Of a stretch of DNA of 64,000 nt, positions 44,660 to 56,856 are shown piece by piece (positions within the stretch are counted from its first letter, which is position 1; every line of letters begins with the position of its first letter). The translations under genes were made by a program, and so were the position numbers. The notes under the pieces were generated by a model that saw only the letters and a list, made by a program, of their open reading frames with translations, was not told the origin of the DNA and did no database searches. The stretch is from Flavobacterium sp. (lineage in GTDB: Bacteria > Bacteroidota > Bacteroidia > Flavobacteriales > Flavobacteriaceae): assembly GCF_027531905.1 (NCBI RefSeq), contig NZ_JAPZSU010000018.1, positions 1 through 64,000 of the forward strand, given 5' to 3'.

Positions 44660-44962
44660 TTAAGCTTGTCCTGTTGGACCAAAATTCAAAGGAATTGGCG
44701 CTTGCTCTGTATCTTTTATTTCACCGTGAGCTAACTCAAAACGATGCACATTATCAGCCAAGGCTTTGATTAATCGTTTCGCGTGTTGTGGCGTCAATAC
44801 TATTCTGGACTTTACTTTTGCTTTTGGCAAACCAGGCATAATACTCACAAAATCCAAAACAAACTCCGAAGAAGAATGATTGATAATTGCCAAGTTAGAA
44901 TATACTCCTTCTGCAATACTCTCGTCTAACTCAATATTAATTTGTTCTTGTTGATCTTTCAT
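44660..44962 (-). CDS. DUF3467 domain protein
   Basis: A 100-residue protein. IAEGVYSNLAIINHSSSEFVLDFVSIMPG and KAKVKSRIVLTPQHAKRLIKALADN are the DUF3467 signature, with a proline-rich tail IPLNFGPTGQA. The function of this family is unknown. The position directly after rpoC is common in Bacteroidetes, but a terminator separates the two, so it is likely a separate unit. No signal peptide or membrane helix. Confidence 0.88.
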   Translation of the reverse strand: MKDQQEQINIELDESIAEGVYSNLAIINHSSSEFVLDFVSIMPGLPKAKVKSRIVLTPQHAKRLIKALADNVHRFELAHGEIKDTEQAPIPLNFGPTGQA

Positions 44963-45000
44963 AGTAAAAAGTTAAAGATTCAAAGAGGTAGTGATTTAAA

Positions 45001-45035
45001 AAACTCAAAGACGATCGAAATCGTCTTTGAATATA
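45001..45035 (-). terminator. Terminator of rpoC
   Basis: CAAAGACGAT and ATCGTCTTTG arms enclose CGAA; on the minus strand a short T-containing tract follows, 25-odd bases after the rpoC stop. Confidence 0.7.
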
Positions 45036-45058
45036 GTAATCTTACATCTCTAAATACA

Positions 45059-48000
45059 TTAGTATATGTACTCTTCTTTGTTAGCCATCATATCATTGTA
45101 GTCTTCTTTTGAACCTACAATAGTATTATCATACTCTCTCATACCCGTACCTGCAGGAATTCTATGACCTACAATTACGTTTTCTTTCAAGCCTTCTAAC
45201 AAGTCAACTTTACCTGCCACAGCAGCTTCGTTTAACACTTTAGTTGTTTCTTGGAAAGAAGCAGCAGAGATAAATGATTTCGTTTGTAACGATGCTCTTG
45301 TAATACCTTGTAAAATTGGAGTAGCAGTTGCTGTAATAACATCACGAGCTACCACCAAGTTTTTATCTGTACGTTTCAATAAAGAGTTTTCGTCACGCAA
45401 CTCACGTGGAGTAACGATTTGACCTGGTTTCAATACTGCAGAATCACCTGCATCTTCCACCACTTTCATTCCGTAAAGATTGTCGTTTTGAACGATGAAA
45501 TCTTTGGTATGAATCAATTGGTCTTCTAAGAACAACGTATCTCCTGGATCTTGAACTCTAACTTTACGCATCATCTGACGGATTACAACCTCAAAGTGCT
45601 TGTCATTGATTTTTACACCTTGTAAACGGTAAACCTCTTGAATTTCATTCACTAAGTATTGTTGTACCGCAGCTGGTCCTTGGATTCTCAAGATATCGTC
45701 TGGAGTAATTGCACCATCAGACAATGGTACTCCTGCTCTTACGAAGTCATTCTCTTGAACCAAAATCTGGCTTGATAATTTCACCAAGTATTTTCTAACA
45801 TCACCAAATTTAGACTCGATGATAATTTCGCGGTTACCTCTTTTGATTTTTCCAAAAGAAACTACCCCGTCAATTTCAGAAACTACAGCTGGATTAGATG
45901 GATTACGAGCTTCTAACAACTCTGTAATTCTTGGTAAACCTCCCGTGATATCGCCTGATTTTGAAGAACGACGTGGGATTTTTACCAATACTTTACCTGC
46001 TTTAATTTTCTCACCATTCTCTACCATCAAGTGAGCCCCAACTGGTAAGTTATAAGAACGGATTAGTTCGCCATCTTTACCGTAAACCAATAAAGTTGGG
46101 ATTAATTTTTTGTTTCTTGACTCAGAAATTACTTTTTCTTGGAAACCAGTTTGCTCATCGATTTCAACCATGAACGATTGTCCTTGCTCTAAATCTTCGT
46201 ATTCAATTTTACCAGTAAATTCAGAAACGATTACCCCGTTATATGGATCCCATTTACAGATAACCTCTCCTTTAGCAACTGATTGACCATCGGCTACATA
46301 GATACTAGAACCGTAAGGAATATTGTTTGTACTTAATAAAATACCTGTTTTTTCATCGATTAATTTCAATTCAGTAGAACGAGACACTACAATATCAACA
46401 GAGTTTCCTTCGCTATCTTCTCCTTTAACTGTTTTTAAATCCTCGATTTCTAATTTACCTGCAAAACGAGCAATAATACTAGAATCTTCAGAGATACCTC
46501 CGGCAACCCCTCCAACGTGGAATGTACGCAATGTCAACTGTGTACCCGGCTCACCAATAGACTGTGCAGCAATAACTCCAACAGCTTCTCCTTTTTGCGT
46601 CATCTTACCAGTAGCTAAGTTTCTACCGTAACATTTTGCACAAATACCTTTTAATGCTTCACAAGTTAATGGAGAACGAACTTCTACTCTTTCTACTGGA
46701 GAAGCTTCGATAGCTTTAACAATAGATTCCGTGATTTGTTGTCCCGCTAAAACTAAAACCTCAGTAGTCAAAGGATTGATAACATCTTGCAATGCAACAC
46801 GTCCTAAGATTCTTTCTCCTAGAGATTCTACAATTTCTTCGTTTTTCTTCAAAGCAGAAACTTCTACACCTCTCAAAGTACCACAATCGTCAATATTAAC
46901 AATTACGTCTTGAGAAACGTCATGCAACCTACGCGTTAAGTATCCAGCATCCGCCGTTTTCAACGCCGTATCCGCAAGACCTTTACGAGCACCGTGAGTA
47001 GAGATAAAGTACTCAAGGATCGAAAGACCTTCTTTAAAGTTAGAAAGGATCGGGTTTTCAATAATTTCTCCACCACCAGCAGTAGATTTTTTAGGCTTAG
47101 CCATCAAACCACGCATACCAGTTAACTGACGAATTTGTTCTTTAGATCCCCTTGCCCCAGAATCAAGCATCATATACACAGAGTTGAATCCTTGTTGGTC
47201 TTCTCTAATATTCTTCATTGCTAACTCCGTCAATTGAGCATTAGCAGAAGTCCATACGTCAATAACTTGGTTGTAACGCTCGTTATTGGTAATAAGACCC
47301 ATGTTATAGTTAGCAGAAATTCCTTCTACTTGCTCTCTTGCATCAGCAATTAATTTTGTTTTTTGTTCTGGAATTCTAATATCACCTAAAGAGAAAGATA
47401 AACCTCCTTTGAAAGCGAATTTATAACCCATGTTTTTCATATTGTCCAAGAAAGCCGCTGTAGTAGGTACATCAGTCGAACTTAATACGTGACCGATAAT
47501 ATCTCTTAAGTTTTTCTTAGTTAATACATCATTGATATATCCTGCAGCTTCTGGCACTACTTCATTAAACAATACACGTCCAGCCGTTGTTTGAATAATT
47601 TTGTATACCAATTCGCCATTTTCATTAAAATCTTTTGCTCTAATTTTCACACGAGCATTCAATTCTAATCTTCCTTCATTCAAGGCAATATTTACCTCTT
47701 CAGCAGAATAAAAAGTCAAACCTTCACCAAGAATAGTTAATTCTGGAGTAGTTAAACGTTCTTTGGTCATATAGTAAAGACCCAAAACCATGTCCTGAGA
47801 AGGTACAGTAATTGGAGCACCATTCGCAGGGTTCAAGATATTGTGAGAAGCTAACATCAATAATTGCGCTTCCAAAATTGCTTCAGGACCTAATGGCAAG
47901 TGAACCGCCATCTGATCCCCATCAAAATCCGCGTTGAACGCCGTACAAACTAATGGGTGCAATTGAATTGCTTTTCCTTCGATTAATTTTGGCTGAAAAG

Positions 48001-49369
48001 CTTGAATACCCAAACGGTGCAAAGTAGGAGCACGGTTCAGCAATACTGGATGTCCTTTGATTACATTCTCAAGAATATCCCATACAACAGGCTCTTTTTT
48101 GTCAATTATTTTTTTAGCAGATTTAACTGTTTTTACAATACCTCTTTCGATTAATTTACGAATCACAAAAGGTTTAAACAATTCAGCAGCCATATCTTTT
48201 GGAAGACCACATTCAAATAATTTTAACTCCGGTCCAACAACAATAACGGAACGAGCAGAATAATCCACACGTTTTCCTAATAAGTTTTGACGGAAACGCC
48301 CTTGTTTTCCTTTTAATGAATCAGATAACGATTTTAACGGACGGTTTGATTCTGTTTTAACAGCAGAAGCTTTTCTAGTGTTATCAAACAAAGAGTCAAC
48401 CGATTCTTGCAACATACGTTTTTCGTTTCTCAAGATTACTTCTGGAGCTTTAATCTCCATTAATCTTTTCAAACGGTTGTTACGTATAATTACACGACGG
48501 TATAAATCATTTAAATCCGAAGTCGCAAAACGACCACCATCTAGTGGCACCAATGGACGTAATTCTGGTGGAATAACTGGAACCACTTTCATAATCATCC
48601 ATTCTGGACGATTCTCACGATTCAAGTTAGACTCACGGAAAGATTCAACAACTTGAAGACGTTTTAAAGCCTCAGTTTTACGTTGCTTAGACGTTTCATT
48701 ATTAGCACTATGACGCAAACTATAAGATAGTTCATCTAAATCAATACGCGCTAATAAATCCATAATACATTCTGCTCCCATTTTGGCAACAAATTTATTA
48801 GGATCAAAATCATCTAAATATTGATTATCCGCTGGAAGACTATCCAAGATATTCAAATACTCTTCTTCGGTTAAGAAATCTAATCTTTGTAAAGATTCTC
48901 CTTCAGCATTTTTAGCAATACCTGCTTGAATTACTACATATCTTTCGTAGTAAATAATCATATCTAATTTCTTAGATGGTAAGCCTAAAATGTAACCAAT
49001 TTTATTTGGCAAAGAACGGAAGTACCAGATATGAGCAATAGGCACTACCAAATTGATATGCCCCACTCTATCTCTTCTTACTTTCTTTTCGGTAACTTCT
49101 ACACCACAACGGTCGCAGATAATTCCCTTGTAACGAATTCTTTTATATTTACCACAAGCACATTCAAAATCCTTAACAGGACCGAAAATTCTTTCACAAA
49201 AAAGTCCATCGCGCTCAGGCTTATGTGTTCTGTAGTTGATAGTTTCTGGCTTTAACACCTCACCTCTTGACTCTTTCAAGATAGATTCAGGAGACGCTAA
49301 TCCTATCGAAATTTTATTGAATCTTTTTACAGGATTCTTATCTTTATTGTTGTTTCTATTGTTCATCAT
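45059..49369 (-). CDS. rpoC: RNA polymerase subunit beta-prime
   Basis: A 1436-residue catalytic subunit. The N-terminal zinc site is [15 protein letters not shown]...CDRCGVEV. The active-site NADFDGDQM motif is in [21 protein letters not shown], and the second zinc cluster lies around [17 protein letters not shown]. The bridge helix and trigger loop regions include [20 protein letters not shown]. Two adjacent ATG codons begin it. It follows rpoB after 288 bases, so the pair may be co-transcribed despite a repeat between them. Length is normal for the Bacteroidetes subunit. Confidence 0.98.
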   Translation of the reverse strand: MMNNRNNNKDKNPVKRFNKISIGLASPESILKESRGEVLKPETINYRTHKPERDGLFCERIFGPVKDFECACGKYKRIRYKGIICDRCGVEVTEKKVRRDRVGHINLVVPIAHIWYFRSLPNKIGYILGLPSKKLDMIIYYERYVVIQAGIAKNAEGESLQRLDFLTEEEYLNILDSLPADNQYLDDFDPNKFVAKMGAECIMDLLARIDLDELSYSLRHSANNETSKQRKTEALKRLQVVESFRESNLNRENRPEWMIMKVVPVIPPELRPLVPLDGGRFATSDLNDLYRRVIIRNNRLKRLMEIKAPEVILRNEKRMLQESVDSLFDNTRKASAVKTESNRPLKSLSDSLKGKQGRFRQNLLGKRVDYSARSVIVVGPELKLFECGLPKDMAAELFKPFVIRKLIERGIVKTVKSAKKIIDKKEPVVWDILENVIKGHPVLLNRAPTLHRLGIQAFQPKLIEGKAIQLHPLVCTAFNADFDGDQMAVHLPLGPEAILEAQLLMLASHNILNPANGAPITVPSQDMVLGLYYMTKERLTTPELTILGEGLTFYSAEEVNIALNEGRLELNARVKIRAKDFNENGELVYKIIQTTAGRVLFNEVVPEAAGYINDVLTKKNLRDIIGHVLSSTDVPTTAAFLDNMKNMGYKFAFKGGLSFSLGDIRIPEQKTKLIADAREQVEGISANYNMGLITNNERYNQVIDVWTSANAQLTELAMKNIREDQQGFNSVYMMLDSGARGSKEQIRQLTGMRGLMAKPKKSTAGGGEIIENPILSNFKEGLSILEYFISTHGARKGLADTALKTADAGYLTRRLHDVSQDVIVNIDDCGTLRGVEVSALKKNEEIVESLGERILGRVALQDVINPLTTEVLVLAGQQITESIVKAIEASPVERVEVRSPLTCEALKGICAKCYGRNLATGKMTQKGEAVGVIAAQSIGEPGTQLTLRTFHVGGVAGGISEDSSIIARFAGKLEIEDLKTVKGEDSEGNSVDIVVSRSTELKLIDEKTGILLSTNNIPYGSSIYVADGQSVAKGEVICKWDPYNGVIVSEFTGKIEYEDLEQGQSFMVEIDEQTGFQEKVISESRNKKLIPTLLVYGKDGELIRSYNLPVGAHLMVENGEKIKAGKVLVKIPRRSSKSGDITGGLPRITELLEARNPSNPAVVSEIDGVVSFGKIKRGNREIIIESKFGDVRKYLVKLSSQILVQENDFVRAGVPLSDGAITPDDILRIQGPAAVQQYLVNEIQEVYRLQGVKINDKHFEVVIRQMMRKVRVQDPGDTLFLEDQLIHTKDFIVQNDNLYGMKVVEDAGDSAVLKPGQIVTPRELRDENSLLKRTDKNLVVARDVITATATPILQGITRASLQTKSFISAASFQETTKVLNEAAVAGKVDLLEGLKENVIVGHRIPAGTGMREYDNTIVGSKEDYNDMMANKEEYIY

Positions 49370-49585
49370 AGTTTTTACTATTGATTTATTTGCAATTAAA
49401 AATTGATTTTAGATTTATGAATTAAAGACAAAATAGTAGGTACTACATCATCAAAATTCATTAAGCTCTATTACCACGAATTACTTCTCTAAACTTCTCT
49501 CTGAAGTGCTAATTATGTGATTCTTAAGAATAAACATAAAAAATCGGAACGGGTTACGGGTATAAATCCTGAAAACTAATTTCAA

Positions 49586-49655
49586 AAAGTGTTCAGTATT
49601 CAGAATTTAGTGTCAGTTTGTTACTGATTACTAAAAACTGAATACTGAATACTAT
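49586..49655. repeat. Inverted repeat between rpoB and rpoC
   Basis: CAGTATTCAG (49594-49603) and CTGAATACTG (49638-49647) flank a 34-base AT-rich segment that again contains TGTCAGTTTG/TACTGATTAC fragments. It looks like a small dispersed repeat rather than a terminator. The rest of the rpoB-rpoC gap is featureless. Confidence 0.45.
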
Positions 49656-49657
49656 AT

Positions 49658-52600
49658 TTATTCTTCTAAACGAATGTCAAGACCAAGACCTTTCAATTCG
49701 TGCATCAATACGTTGAATGATTCAGGTAAACCTGGTTCCGGCATAGATTCTCCCTTAACGATTGCTTCGTAAGTTTTGGCTCTACCAATAACATCATCCG
49801 ATTTTACAGTTAAGATTTCACGTAATGTACTTGATGCTCCATAAGCCTCAAGTGCCCATACCTCCATCTCTCCAAAACGCTGACCTCCAAATTGAGCTTT
49901 ACCTCCAAGTGGTTGTTGAGTAATCAACGAGTATGGACCAATAGAACGAGCGTGCATTTTGTCATCTACCATGTGACCTAATTTTAACATATAAATCACA
50001 CCAACTGTAGCTGCTTGATGGAAACGTTCTCCAGTACCACCATCATAAAGGTGGGTATGTCCAAAACGTGGTACACCAGCTTCATCTGTTAAAGCATTGA
50101 TTTGTTCAAGAGAAGCACCATCAAAAATTGGAGTAGCAAATTTTCTACCCAAATTCATTCCAGCCCATCCTAAAACTGTTTCATAGATCTGACCAATGTT
50201 CATACGTGAAGGTACCCCAAGTGGGTTCAACACAATATCAACAGGAGTTCCATCTTCTAAGAAAGGCATATCTTCATGACGAACAATACGAGCAACAATA
50301 CCTTTGTTACCGTGACGTCCCGCCATTTTATCCCCAACTTTCAATTTACGTTTCTTAGCAATATATACTTTAGCTAATTTCAAAATTCCAGATGGTAATT
50401 CATCACCAACAGTAATAGTGAATTTCTCTCTACGTAATGCTCCTTGTAAATCGTTCAATTTAATTTTATAGTTATGAATTAAATCATTAACCATTTTGTT
50501 AGTCACATCATCTGCAACCCATTGACCTTTACTTAAGTGAGCGAAATCTTCAACAGCATACAACATCTTTTGAGTGTATTTTTTACCTTTTGGTAATACT
50601 TCTTCACCCAAATCATTCATTACTCCTTGAGATGTTTTTCCGTTAACGATTAGGAAAAGCTTTTCAATCAATCTGTCTTTTAATTCAACAAATTTAACTT
50701 CAAACTCCATTTCTAAAGCGCCTAAAGCATCTTTATCCTGAGTACGTTTACGTTTATCTTTTACTGCTCTTGCAAATAATTTTTTATCTAAAACTACACC
50801 GTGTAATGAAGGAGAAGCTTTTAATGAAGCATCTTTTACATCACCAGCTTTATCACCAAAGATAGCACGTAGTAATTTTTCTTCTGGCGTTGGATCAGAT
50901 TCTCCTTTTGGAGTAATTTTTCCAATCAAAATATCACCAGGTTTTACCTCTGCACCAATTCTGATCATACCATTTTCATCCAAATCTTTGGTAGCTTCTT
51001 CAGAAACGTTAGGAATATCATTAGTCAACTCTTCGTTACCTAATTTAGTATCTCTAACTTCTAATGAATAATCATCAATATGAATAGAAGTAAATATATC
51101 ATCGCGAACAACTTTTTCAGAAATTACAATCGCATCCTCAAAGTTGTATCCTTTCCATGGCATAAACGCAACTTTAAGGTTACGACCTAAAGCCAATTCA
51201 CCGTTTTGAGTAGCATATCCTTCAGATAAAACTTGACCTAGAACAACTCTATCACCTTTTCTTACGATAGGTTTCAAGTTGATACTTGTTCCTTGGTTCG
51301 TTTTTCTAAATTTAATTAGGTTATACGTTTTTTCATCAGGCTCAAAACTTACCATTCTTTCTTCTTCAGAACGATCGTATTTGATAGTAATAATGTTAGC
51401 ATCAACATATTCAACAACTCCATCACCTTCAGCATTGATCAATACTCTAGAATCTGAAGCTACTTGACGCTCTAAACCAGTTCCAACAATAGGGGCTTCT
51501 GGACGAATTAAAGGTACCGCTTGACGCATCATGTTAGATCCCATCAACGCACGGTTCGCATCATCATGCTCCAAGAAAGGAATCAATGATGCAGAAATAG
51601 ATGCAATTTGATTTGGGGCAACGTCTGCATAATCTACTTGACTTGGCTCAATTACAGGAAAATCACCTTCTTGTCTTGCAATTACATTATCAGCAGTAAT
51701 TTTTCCTGTCGCATCCATTTCAATGTTTGCTTGAGAAATCATCATACCTTCTTCTTCTTCAGCACTTAAGTAAACAGGAGTTGATTCTAAATCAACTACA
51801 CCATTTGAAACTTTACGGTAAGGAGTCTCAATGAATCCCATTCCATTTACTTTGGCATATACACCAAGAGATGAAATCAAACCAATGTTTGGTCCCTCAG
51901 GAGTTTCAATAGGACATAAACGACCATAGTGAGTATAGTGAACGTCACGAACCTCAAAACCTGCTCTTTCACGAGAAAGTCCACCTGGTCCAAGTGCAGA
52001 TAATCTTCTTTTGTGCGTAATCTCAGCTAATGGATTCGTTTGATCCATAAATTGAGATAACTGATTCGTTCCAAAGAAAGAGTTGATAACAGAAGATAAT
52101 GTTTTTGCATTAATCAAATCTATTGGTGTAAACACCTCGTTATCTCTAACGTTCATACGCTCTCTAATGGTTCTAGCCATACGCGCTAAACCAACACCGA
52201 ATTGTTGTGACAATTGTTCACCAACTGTTCTAACACGACGGTTTGATAAGTGATCAATATCATCAATCTCAGCTTTTGAGTTGATCAATTCGATCAAATA
52301 TTTAACGATAGTTATGATATCTTCCTTGGTAAGCACTTGCTTTTCCATTGGAGTATCTAAACCTAATTTTTTATTAATTCTATAACGACCTACTTCACCT
52401 AAGTTGTAACGTTGGTCAGAGAAAAATAATTTATCTATGATGCCACGAGCAGTTTCTTCATCAGGCGGTTCTGCATTACGCAATTGTCTGTAGATATGCT
52501 CAACAGCTTCTTTTTCAGAGTTTGTTGGATCTTTTTGTAACGTATTATGAATGATAGAATAATCAACTTGATTGTTATCTTCTTTGTGCAACAAAATAGA

Positions 52601-53470
52601 TTTAACATTTGAGTCAATAATTTCTTCTACATTATCTTTATCGATAATAGTATCTCTATCCAAAATAATCTCGTTACGCTCAATAGATACTACTTCACCA
52701 GTATCTTCGTCCACGAAATCTTCATGCCATGTATTTAATACACGAGCTGCTAATTTTCTTCCAATATATTTTTTAAGCCCTGTTTTAGAAACTTTAATTT
52801 CTTCAGCAAGGTCAAAGATTTCAAGGATATCCTTATCTCTTTCAAAACCAATTGCACGGAATAATGTAGTAACAGGTAATTTTTTCTTTCTATCGATATA
52901 AGCATACATTACACTATTAATATCGGTAGAAAATTCTATCCAAGAGCCTTTAAAAGGAATAACTCTTGCAGAATATAATTTAGTTCCATTTGCATGGAAT
53001 GATTGTCCAAAGAACACACCAGGAGAACGGTGCAATTGAGACACAACAACACGTTCAGCGCCATTGATTACAAAAGTACCACTTGGTGTCATGTAAGGAA
53101 TTGTACCAAGATAAACGTCTTGAACAATAGTTTCAAAATCTTCGTGTTCTGGATCTGTACAGTAAAGTTTAAGTCTAGCCTTCAAAGGAACACTATACGT
53201 CAAACCTCTTTCTATACATTCTTGAATGGTGTAACGTGGTGGATCTACGAAATAATCAAGGAATTCCAATACAAAATTGTTTCTTGTATCTGTAATAGGA
53301 AAGTTTTCCATGAAGGTATTATACAATCCTTCGTCGCCTCTTTCGTCTGATTTAGTTTCTAATTGAAAAAAATCTTTAAATGACTTCACCTGAACATCAA
53401 GAAAATCTGGATAGTCAGGAATATTTTTTGTAGAGGCAAAATTCAATCTTTCAGTCTGATTTGTTAGCAT
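49658..53470 (-). CDS. rpoB: RNA polymerase subunit beta
   Basis: 1270 residues from ATG 53470 (a TTG one codon earlier is not needed). The rifampicin region [34 protein letters not shown] is intact apart from its usual variation; it is at about residue 460-500. [18 protein letters not shown] and [33 protein letters not shown] form the catalytic loops, and the C-terminal clamp [26 protein letters not shown] is complete. It is downstream of rplL in the classic ribosomal-RNAP cluster. Confidence 0.98.
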   Translation of the reverse strand: MLTNQTERLNFASTKNIPDYPDFLDVQVKSFKDFFQLETKSDERGDEGLYNTFMENFPITDTRNNFVLEFLDYFVDPPRYTIQECIERGLTYSVPLKARLKLYCTDPEHEDFETIVQDVYLGTIPYMTPSGTFVINGAERVVVSQLHRSPGVFFGQSFHANGTKLYSARVIPFKGSWIEFSTDINSVMYAYIDRKKKLPVTTLFRAIGFERDKDILEIFDLAEEIKVSKTGLKKYIGRKLAARVLNTWHEDFVDEDTGEVVSIERNEIILDRDTIIDKDNVEEIIDSNVKSILLHKEDNNQVDYSIIHNTLQKDPTNSEKEAVEHIYRQLRNAEPPDEETARGIIDKLFFSDQRYNLGEVGRYRINKKLGLDTPMEKQVLTKEDIITIVKYLIELINSKAEIDDIDHLSNRRVRTVGEQLSQQFGVGLARMARTIRERMNVRDNEVFTPIDLINAKTLSSVINSFFGTNQLSQFMDQTNPLAEITHKRRLSALGPGGLSRERAGFEVRDVHYTHYGRLCPIETPEGPNIGLISSLGVYAKVNGMGFIETPYRKVSNGVVDLESTPVYLSAEEEEGMMISQANIEMDATGKITADNVIARQEGDFPVIEPSQVDYADVAPNQIASISASLIPFLEHDDANRALMGSNMMRQAVPLIRPEAPIVGTGLERQVASDSRVLINAEGDGVVEYVDANIITIKYDRSEEERMVSFEPDEKTYNLIKFRKTNQGTSINLKPIVRKGDRVVLGQVLSEGYATQNGELALGRNLKVAFMPWKGYNFEDAIVISEKVVRDDIFTSIHIDDYSLEVRDTKLGNEELTNDIPNVSEEATKDLDENGMIRIGAEVKPGDILIGKITPKGESDPTPEEKLLRAIFGDKAGDVKDASLKASPSLHGVVLDKKLFARAVKDKRKRTQDKDALGALEMEFEVKFVELKDRLIEKLFLIVNGKTSQGVMNDLGEEVLPKGKKYTQKMLYAVEDFAHLSKGQWVADDVTNKMVNDLIHNYKIKLNDLQGALRREKFTITVGDELPSGILKLAKVYIAKKRKLKVGDKMAGRHGNKGIVARIVRHEDMPFLEDGTPVDIVLNPLGVPSRMNIGQIYETVLGWAGMNLGRKFATPIFDGASLEQINALTDEAGVPRFGHTHLYDGGTGERFHQAATVGVIYMLKLGHMVDDKMHARSIGPYSLITQQPLGGKAQFGGQRFGEMEVWALEAYGASSTLREILTVKSDDVIGRAKTYEAIVKGESMPEPGLPESFNVLMHELKGLGLDIRLEE

Positions 53471-53748
53471 CAATGGACAAAATTTTGATTAAAAAAAGTA
53501 ATTTTTGTGTTTGAAACACTGTTTAATTTATAAAACAATCTATACTTTCTTTTTTAGAATCAATACATCTTGAGAAATTAATAAAGATTGCTCTTTAGCT
53601 AATTTATTTTCTTCGTAATGATTAAAAATTCTAAGGTATTTTAAACTATTTTATAATAAAACTTAATAAATTTTATTATACGAAAAATGGTTTAGGTCTT
53701 TGAGTGATTAAACCCAAGACCTAAACCTAATTTTAAACTATGTTGAAA

Positions 53749-54120
53749 TTATTTTAGCTCAACAACAGCTCCAGCCTCTTCTAAAGATTTTTTAAGACCT
53801 TCAGCCTCTTCTTTAGAAACACCTTCTTTTACGGTACTAGGAGCACTATCAACTACATCTTTAGCTTCTTTCAAACCTAAACCTGTAAGTTCTTTTACTA
53901 ATTTCACAACAGCTAATTTAGAAGCACCAGCTTCTTTTAATACAACTGTAAATTCTGTTTGAGCCTCTTCAGCAGCACCTTCACCACCACCAGCAGCAAC
54001 TACTACAGCTGCAGCAGCTGGTTCGATACCGTACTCATCTTTCAATATTGTTGCTAATTCGTTAACTTCTTTTACAGTTAAATTAACTAATTGCTCTGCG
54101 AATTGTTTCAAATCTGCCAT
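53749..54120 (-). CDS. rplL: Ribosomal protein L7/L12
   Basis: A 123-residue acidic stalk protein. The N-terminal dimer domain [22 protein letters not shown] leads through an Ala/Gly-rich hinge ([18 protein letters not shown]) to the C-terminal domain [40 protein letters not shown], which contacts EF-Tu and EF-G. It follows rplJ by 92 bases and is the last ribosomal gene before rpoB, 275 bases further. Confidence 0.98.
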   Translation of the reverse strand: MADLKQFAEQLVNLTVKEVNELATILKDEYGIEPAAAAVVVAAGGGEGAAEEAQTEFTVVLKEAGASKLAVVKLVKELTGLGLKEAKDVVDSAPSTVKEGVSKEEAEGLKKSLEEAGAVVELK

Positions 54121-54212
54121 TTTTTCTATCGTTTTAAAATGATTTGTAAAAATATAATTTATTTATTGTGCGCTAATTCAAGCAACAAGGAACTAGTCCT
54201 TGCTTGGTTATA

Positions 54213-54713
54213 TTAAGCTTCTGTCTCTTCGCTGTTAGCGAATTGATTTTGTAAAGCAGAAATAACTCTTTGAGCTGGAGATTGTAACAATCCAATGATT
54301 TCTCCGATAAGCTCTTCTTTAGATTTAATAGTTGCTAATGCATCTAATTGATCGTCTCCAATGTAAATCTCAGAATTGATATAAGCCCCTTTTAATACAG
54401 GTTTTGCCGATTTTTTTCTGAAATCTTTGATAATTTTTCCAGGTGCATTTGCAACATCTGCAATAAATATAGCACTATTACCAGTCAATACCGATGGCAA
54501 ATCACCATAATCATTATCAGAAGCTTCCATTGCTTTTGCAAGCAAAGTGTTTTTAACTACCTCTAATTTAATACCTGCTTTAAAACAAGCTCTTCTCAAG
54601 TTTGAAGTTGTTTCTGCGTCTAACCCAGAAATATCAGATACATATACAATGTTTGTACCAGCTAACTGTGCAGTTAAATCTTCAATCGCGATTGATTTTT
54701 CTTCTCTAGTCAT
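54213..54713 (-). CDS. rplJ: Ribosomal protein L10
   Basis: A 166-residue stalk-base protein. MTREEKSIAIEDLTAQLAGTNIVYVSDISGL, then RRACFKAGIKLEVVKNTLLAKA and a helical C-terminal tail (QRVISALQNQFANSEETEA) that binds L7/L12 dimers. It lies between rplA and rplL. In other bacteria the L10-L12 complex represses its own mRNA; an autoregulatory leader is possible but not identified here. Confidence 0.97.
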   Translation of the reverse strand: MTREEKSIAIEDLTAQLAGTNIVYVSDISGLDAETTSNLRRACFKAGIKLEVVKNTLLAKAMEASDNDYGDLPSVLTGNSAIFIADVANAPGKIIKDFRKKSAKPVLKGAYINSEIYIGDDQLDALATIKSKEELIGEIIGLLQSPAQRVISALQNQFANSEETEA

Positions 54714-54735
54714 ACTAAAAATTATTAACTACCAA

Positions 54736-55425
54736 TTATACTGCTTTTGGGTCTAATGCAATAGCAGGACTCATAGTGCTTGTAAGGTGAATACCTTTAA
54801 TATAGGTACCTTTAGCAGCAGTTGGTTTAAGTTTGATTAATGTTTGAATAATTTCATGTGCATTGTCATAAATTTGCTCAGCTCCGAAAGAAACTTTACC
54901 AATTCCTGCATGTACAATACCAGTTTTATCAACTTTGAAATCGATTTTACCAGCTTTTACCTCAGCAACAGCTTTTGCAACATCCATAGTTACAGTACCT
55001 GTTTTAGGGTTTGGCATTAAACCTCTAGGTCCTAAAATACGACCTAATGGACCTAATTTACCCATAACAGCTGGCATAGTGATGATAACATCAACATCTG
55101 TCCAACCATCTTTTATTTTTTGTAAGTAATCGTCTAGACCTACATAATCAGCTCCAGCTGCAGTAGCTTCAGCTTCTTTATCTGGAGTAACTAAAGCTAA
55201 CACTTTTACATCCTTACCAGTTCCATGAGGCAATGTTACTACACCTCTCACCATTTGATTCGCTTTTCTTGGATCTACACCCAATTTAACTGCGATATCA
55301 ACAGACTCATCAAATTTTGCAGAAGCAACCTCTTTAATTAATGCAGCAGCATCTTTCAAAGAGTATAATTTGTTCTTTTCAATTTTTGAAGCAGCCTCTT
55401 TTTGCTTTTTTGTCAATTTTGCCAT
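54736..55425 (-). CDS. rplA: Ribosomal protein L1
   Basis: A 229-residue 23S rRNA-binding protein of the L1 stalk. [33 protein letters not shown] (across two strands), [24 protein letters not shown] and the C-terminal [13 protein letters not shown] are all diagnostic. It is 13 bases after rplK and 22 bases before rplJ, so it belongs to one transcript. L1 commonly represses the L11-L1 operon by binding its mRNA. Confidence 0.98.
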   Translation of the reverse strand: MAKLTKKQKEAASKIEKNKLYSLKDAAALIKEVASAKFDESVDIAVKLGVDPRKANQMVRGVVTLPHGTGKDVKVLALVTPDKEAEATAAGADYVGLDDYLQKIKDGWTDVDVIITMPAVMGKLGPLGRILGPRGLMPNPKTGTVTMDVAKAVAEVKAGKIDFKVDKTGIVHAGIGKVSFGAEQIYDNAHEIIQTLIKLKPTAAKGTYIKGIHLTSTMSPAIALDPKAV

Positions 55426-55438
55426 GTCTTTCTCTTAA

Positions 55439-55876
55439 TTAAAAAGGAGAATCTCCTGATACAGTTATACCCATAGATCTAGCTGTTCCAGCAACCATAC
55501 TCATAGCAGACTCGATAGTGAATGCATTTAAGTCTGGCATTTTGTCTTCAGCAATAGCTCTAATTTGTTCCCAAGTAACACTAGCTACTTTTTTACGATT
55601 AGGCTCACCTGAACCAGATTTTAGCTTTGCAGCTTCCATTAACTGAACTGCTGCAGGAGGAGTCTTAACAACAAAATCGAATGATTTGTCTTTATACACA
55701 GTAATTTGTACTGGGCATATTTTGCCAGGTTTATCTTGTGTTCTAGCATTAAATTGCTTACAGAACTCCATGATGTTCACCCCAGCAGCTCCTAAAGCAG
55801 GTCCAACCGGTGGCGACGGATTCGCAGCACCTCCCTTAACTTGTAGTTTAACTACCTTACTAATTTCTTTAGCCAT
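55439..55876 (-). CDS. rplK: Ribosomal protein L11
   Basis: A 145-residue protein. [39 protein letters not shown] (N-terminal, with the Pro-rich switch) and the C-terminal rRNA-binding domain ([36 protein letters not shown]) are intact. It forms the GTPase-associated centre with L10/L12. It is 65 bases after nusG and 13 bases before rplA. Confidence 0.98.
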   Translation of the reverse strand: MAKEISKVVKLQVKGGAANPSPPVGPALGAAGVNIMEFCKQFNARTQDKPGKICPVQITVYKDKSFDFVVKTPPAAVQLMEAAKLKSGSGEPNRKKVASVTWEQIRAIAEDKMPDLNAFTIESAMSMVAGTARSMGITVSGDSPF

Positions 55877-55941
55877 TTTTTAAAAAATTTAACACGACAA
55901 TCATTGGAAGCGATTGTGTGATTATTATAGTGTAACAAAAA

Positions 55942-56493
55942 TTATACTTTTTCCACTTGCATAAAACTCAACTCTAATGGTGTTTTTCTTCCGAAAATCT
56001 TAACCATAACTTCAAGCTTACGCTTTTCTTCATTGATTTTTTCAACAGTTCCATTAAAACCATTAAAAGGCCCATCAATAACCTTAATTGTTTCTCCCAC
56101 ATTAAATGGAATAGAACGAGTATCTGTATTAACTGTTAACTCATCTACTTTTCCTAACATACGGTTAACTTCAGCCATTCTCAAAGGAACTGGTTCACCA
56201 CCTTTAGTTTCCCCTAAAAAACCAATAACACTTGTAATAGACTTAATAATATGTGGTATTTCACCAACCAAGTTAGCTTCTATCATTACATACCCTGGAA
56301 AATAAACTTTGTCTTTTGCAATTTTTTTTCCTTCTTTAACAGTAACTACTTTTTCTGTAGGAACCAATACTTGAGATACATAATCCTCCATCCCTAATCT
56401 AGCGATTTCAGTCTCGATATATGCTTTTACTTTATTTTCTTGCCCGCTTACTGCACGAACGACATACCACTTTTTCAAATTATTTTCAGTCAT
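55942..56493 (-). CDS. nusG: Transcription termination/antitermination factor NusG
   Basis: A 183-residue protein. The N-terminal NGN domain is KKWYVVRAVSGQENKVKAYIE, with PGYVMIEANL and GFLGETKGGEPVPL; the C-terminal KOW domain is VGETIKVIDGPFNGFNGTVEKINEEKRKLEVMVKIFGR split by one turn. It binds RNA polymerase and couples transcription to translation. It begins ten bases after secE, in the classic secE-nusG-rplKAJL order. Confidence 0.97.
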   Translation of the reverse strand: MTENNLKKWYVVRAVSGQENKVKAYIETEIARLGMEDYVSQVLVPTEKVVTVKEGKKIAKDKVYFPGYVMIEANLVGEIPHIIKSITSVIGFLGETKGGEPVPLRMAEVNRMLGKVDELTVNTDTRSIPFNVGETIKVIDGPFNGFNGTVEKINEEKRKLEVMVKIFGRKTPLELSFMQVEKV

Positions 56494-56503
56494 CCCAAGA
56501 AAT

Positions 56504-56701
56504 TTATGCTTTCAACCAGTTAAAAAATCCTTCTAATGCTTTTGCAAACATTTCATCTACTCCCCATGTCGCCAAAGCGAATAGTACTGAAAAAACAGCA
56601 ACAACAATTGTTAGACGTTGAACCTCAGCCCAAGCTGGCCAAGTAACATTTGATTTTAATTCTTCAAATGCCTCTGAAATGTAATTAACAACTTTTGCCA
56701 T
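56504..56701 (-). CDS. secE: Preprotein translocase subunit SecE
   Basis: 65 residues from ATG 56701; the longer reading runs back through the tRNA-Trp gene and is not real. MAKVVNYISEAFEELKSNVTWP has the amphipathic helix and conserved TWP motif, and a single membrane helix follows (LTIVVAVFSVLFALATWGV). SecE clamps SecY. The gene lies between tRNA-Trp and nusG, probably in the same transcript. Confidence 0.95.
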   Translation of the reverse strand: MAKVVNYISEAFEELKSNVTWPAWAEVQRLTIVVAVFSVLFALATWGVDEMFAKALEGFFNWLKA

Positions 56702-56725
56702 ATTTATACTCTGTGTTTTATATTG

Positions 56726-56796
56726 CACGGGCGGAGGGATTCGAACCCCCATCAACGGTTTTGGAGACCGCTATTCTACCCTTGAACTACGCCCGT
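56726..56796 (-). tRNA. tRNA-Trp (CCA)
   Basis: The minus strand reads ACGGGCG at the 5' end, pairing with CGCCCGT at 56727-56733. The anticodon loop is CTCCAAA, giving CCA, and the T-loop is GGTTCGAATCC. It is encoded 24 bases before secE; the 3' CCA is not encoded. Confidence 0.96.
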
Positions 56797-56798
56797 AT

Positions 56799-56834
56799 TA
56801 AAAGCCAGCAACATAAAAGCGTTACTGGCTTTTG
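56799..56834 (-). terminator. Terminator-like hairpin between tuf and tRNA-Trp
   Basis: AAAGCCAG-CAAC and GTTA-CTGGCTTT arms, with a T-containing tract on the minus strand, 22 bases past the tuf stop. Confidence 0.65.
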
Positions 56835-56856
56835 AAATATTTAATATAGTTTAAAA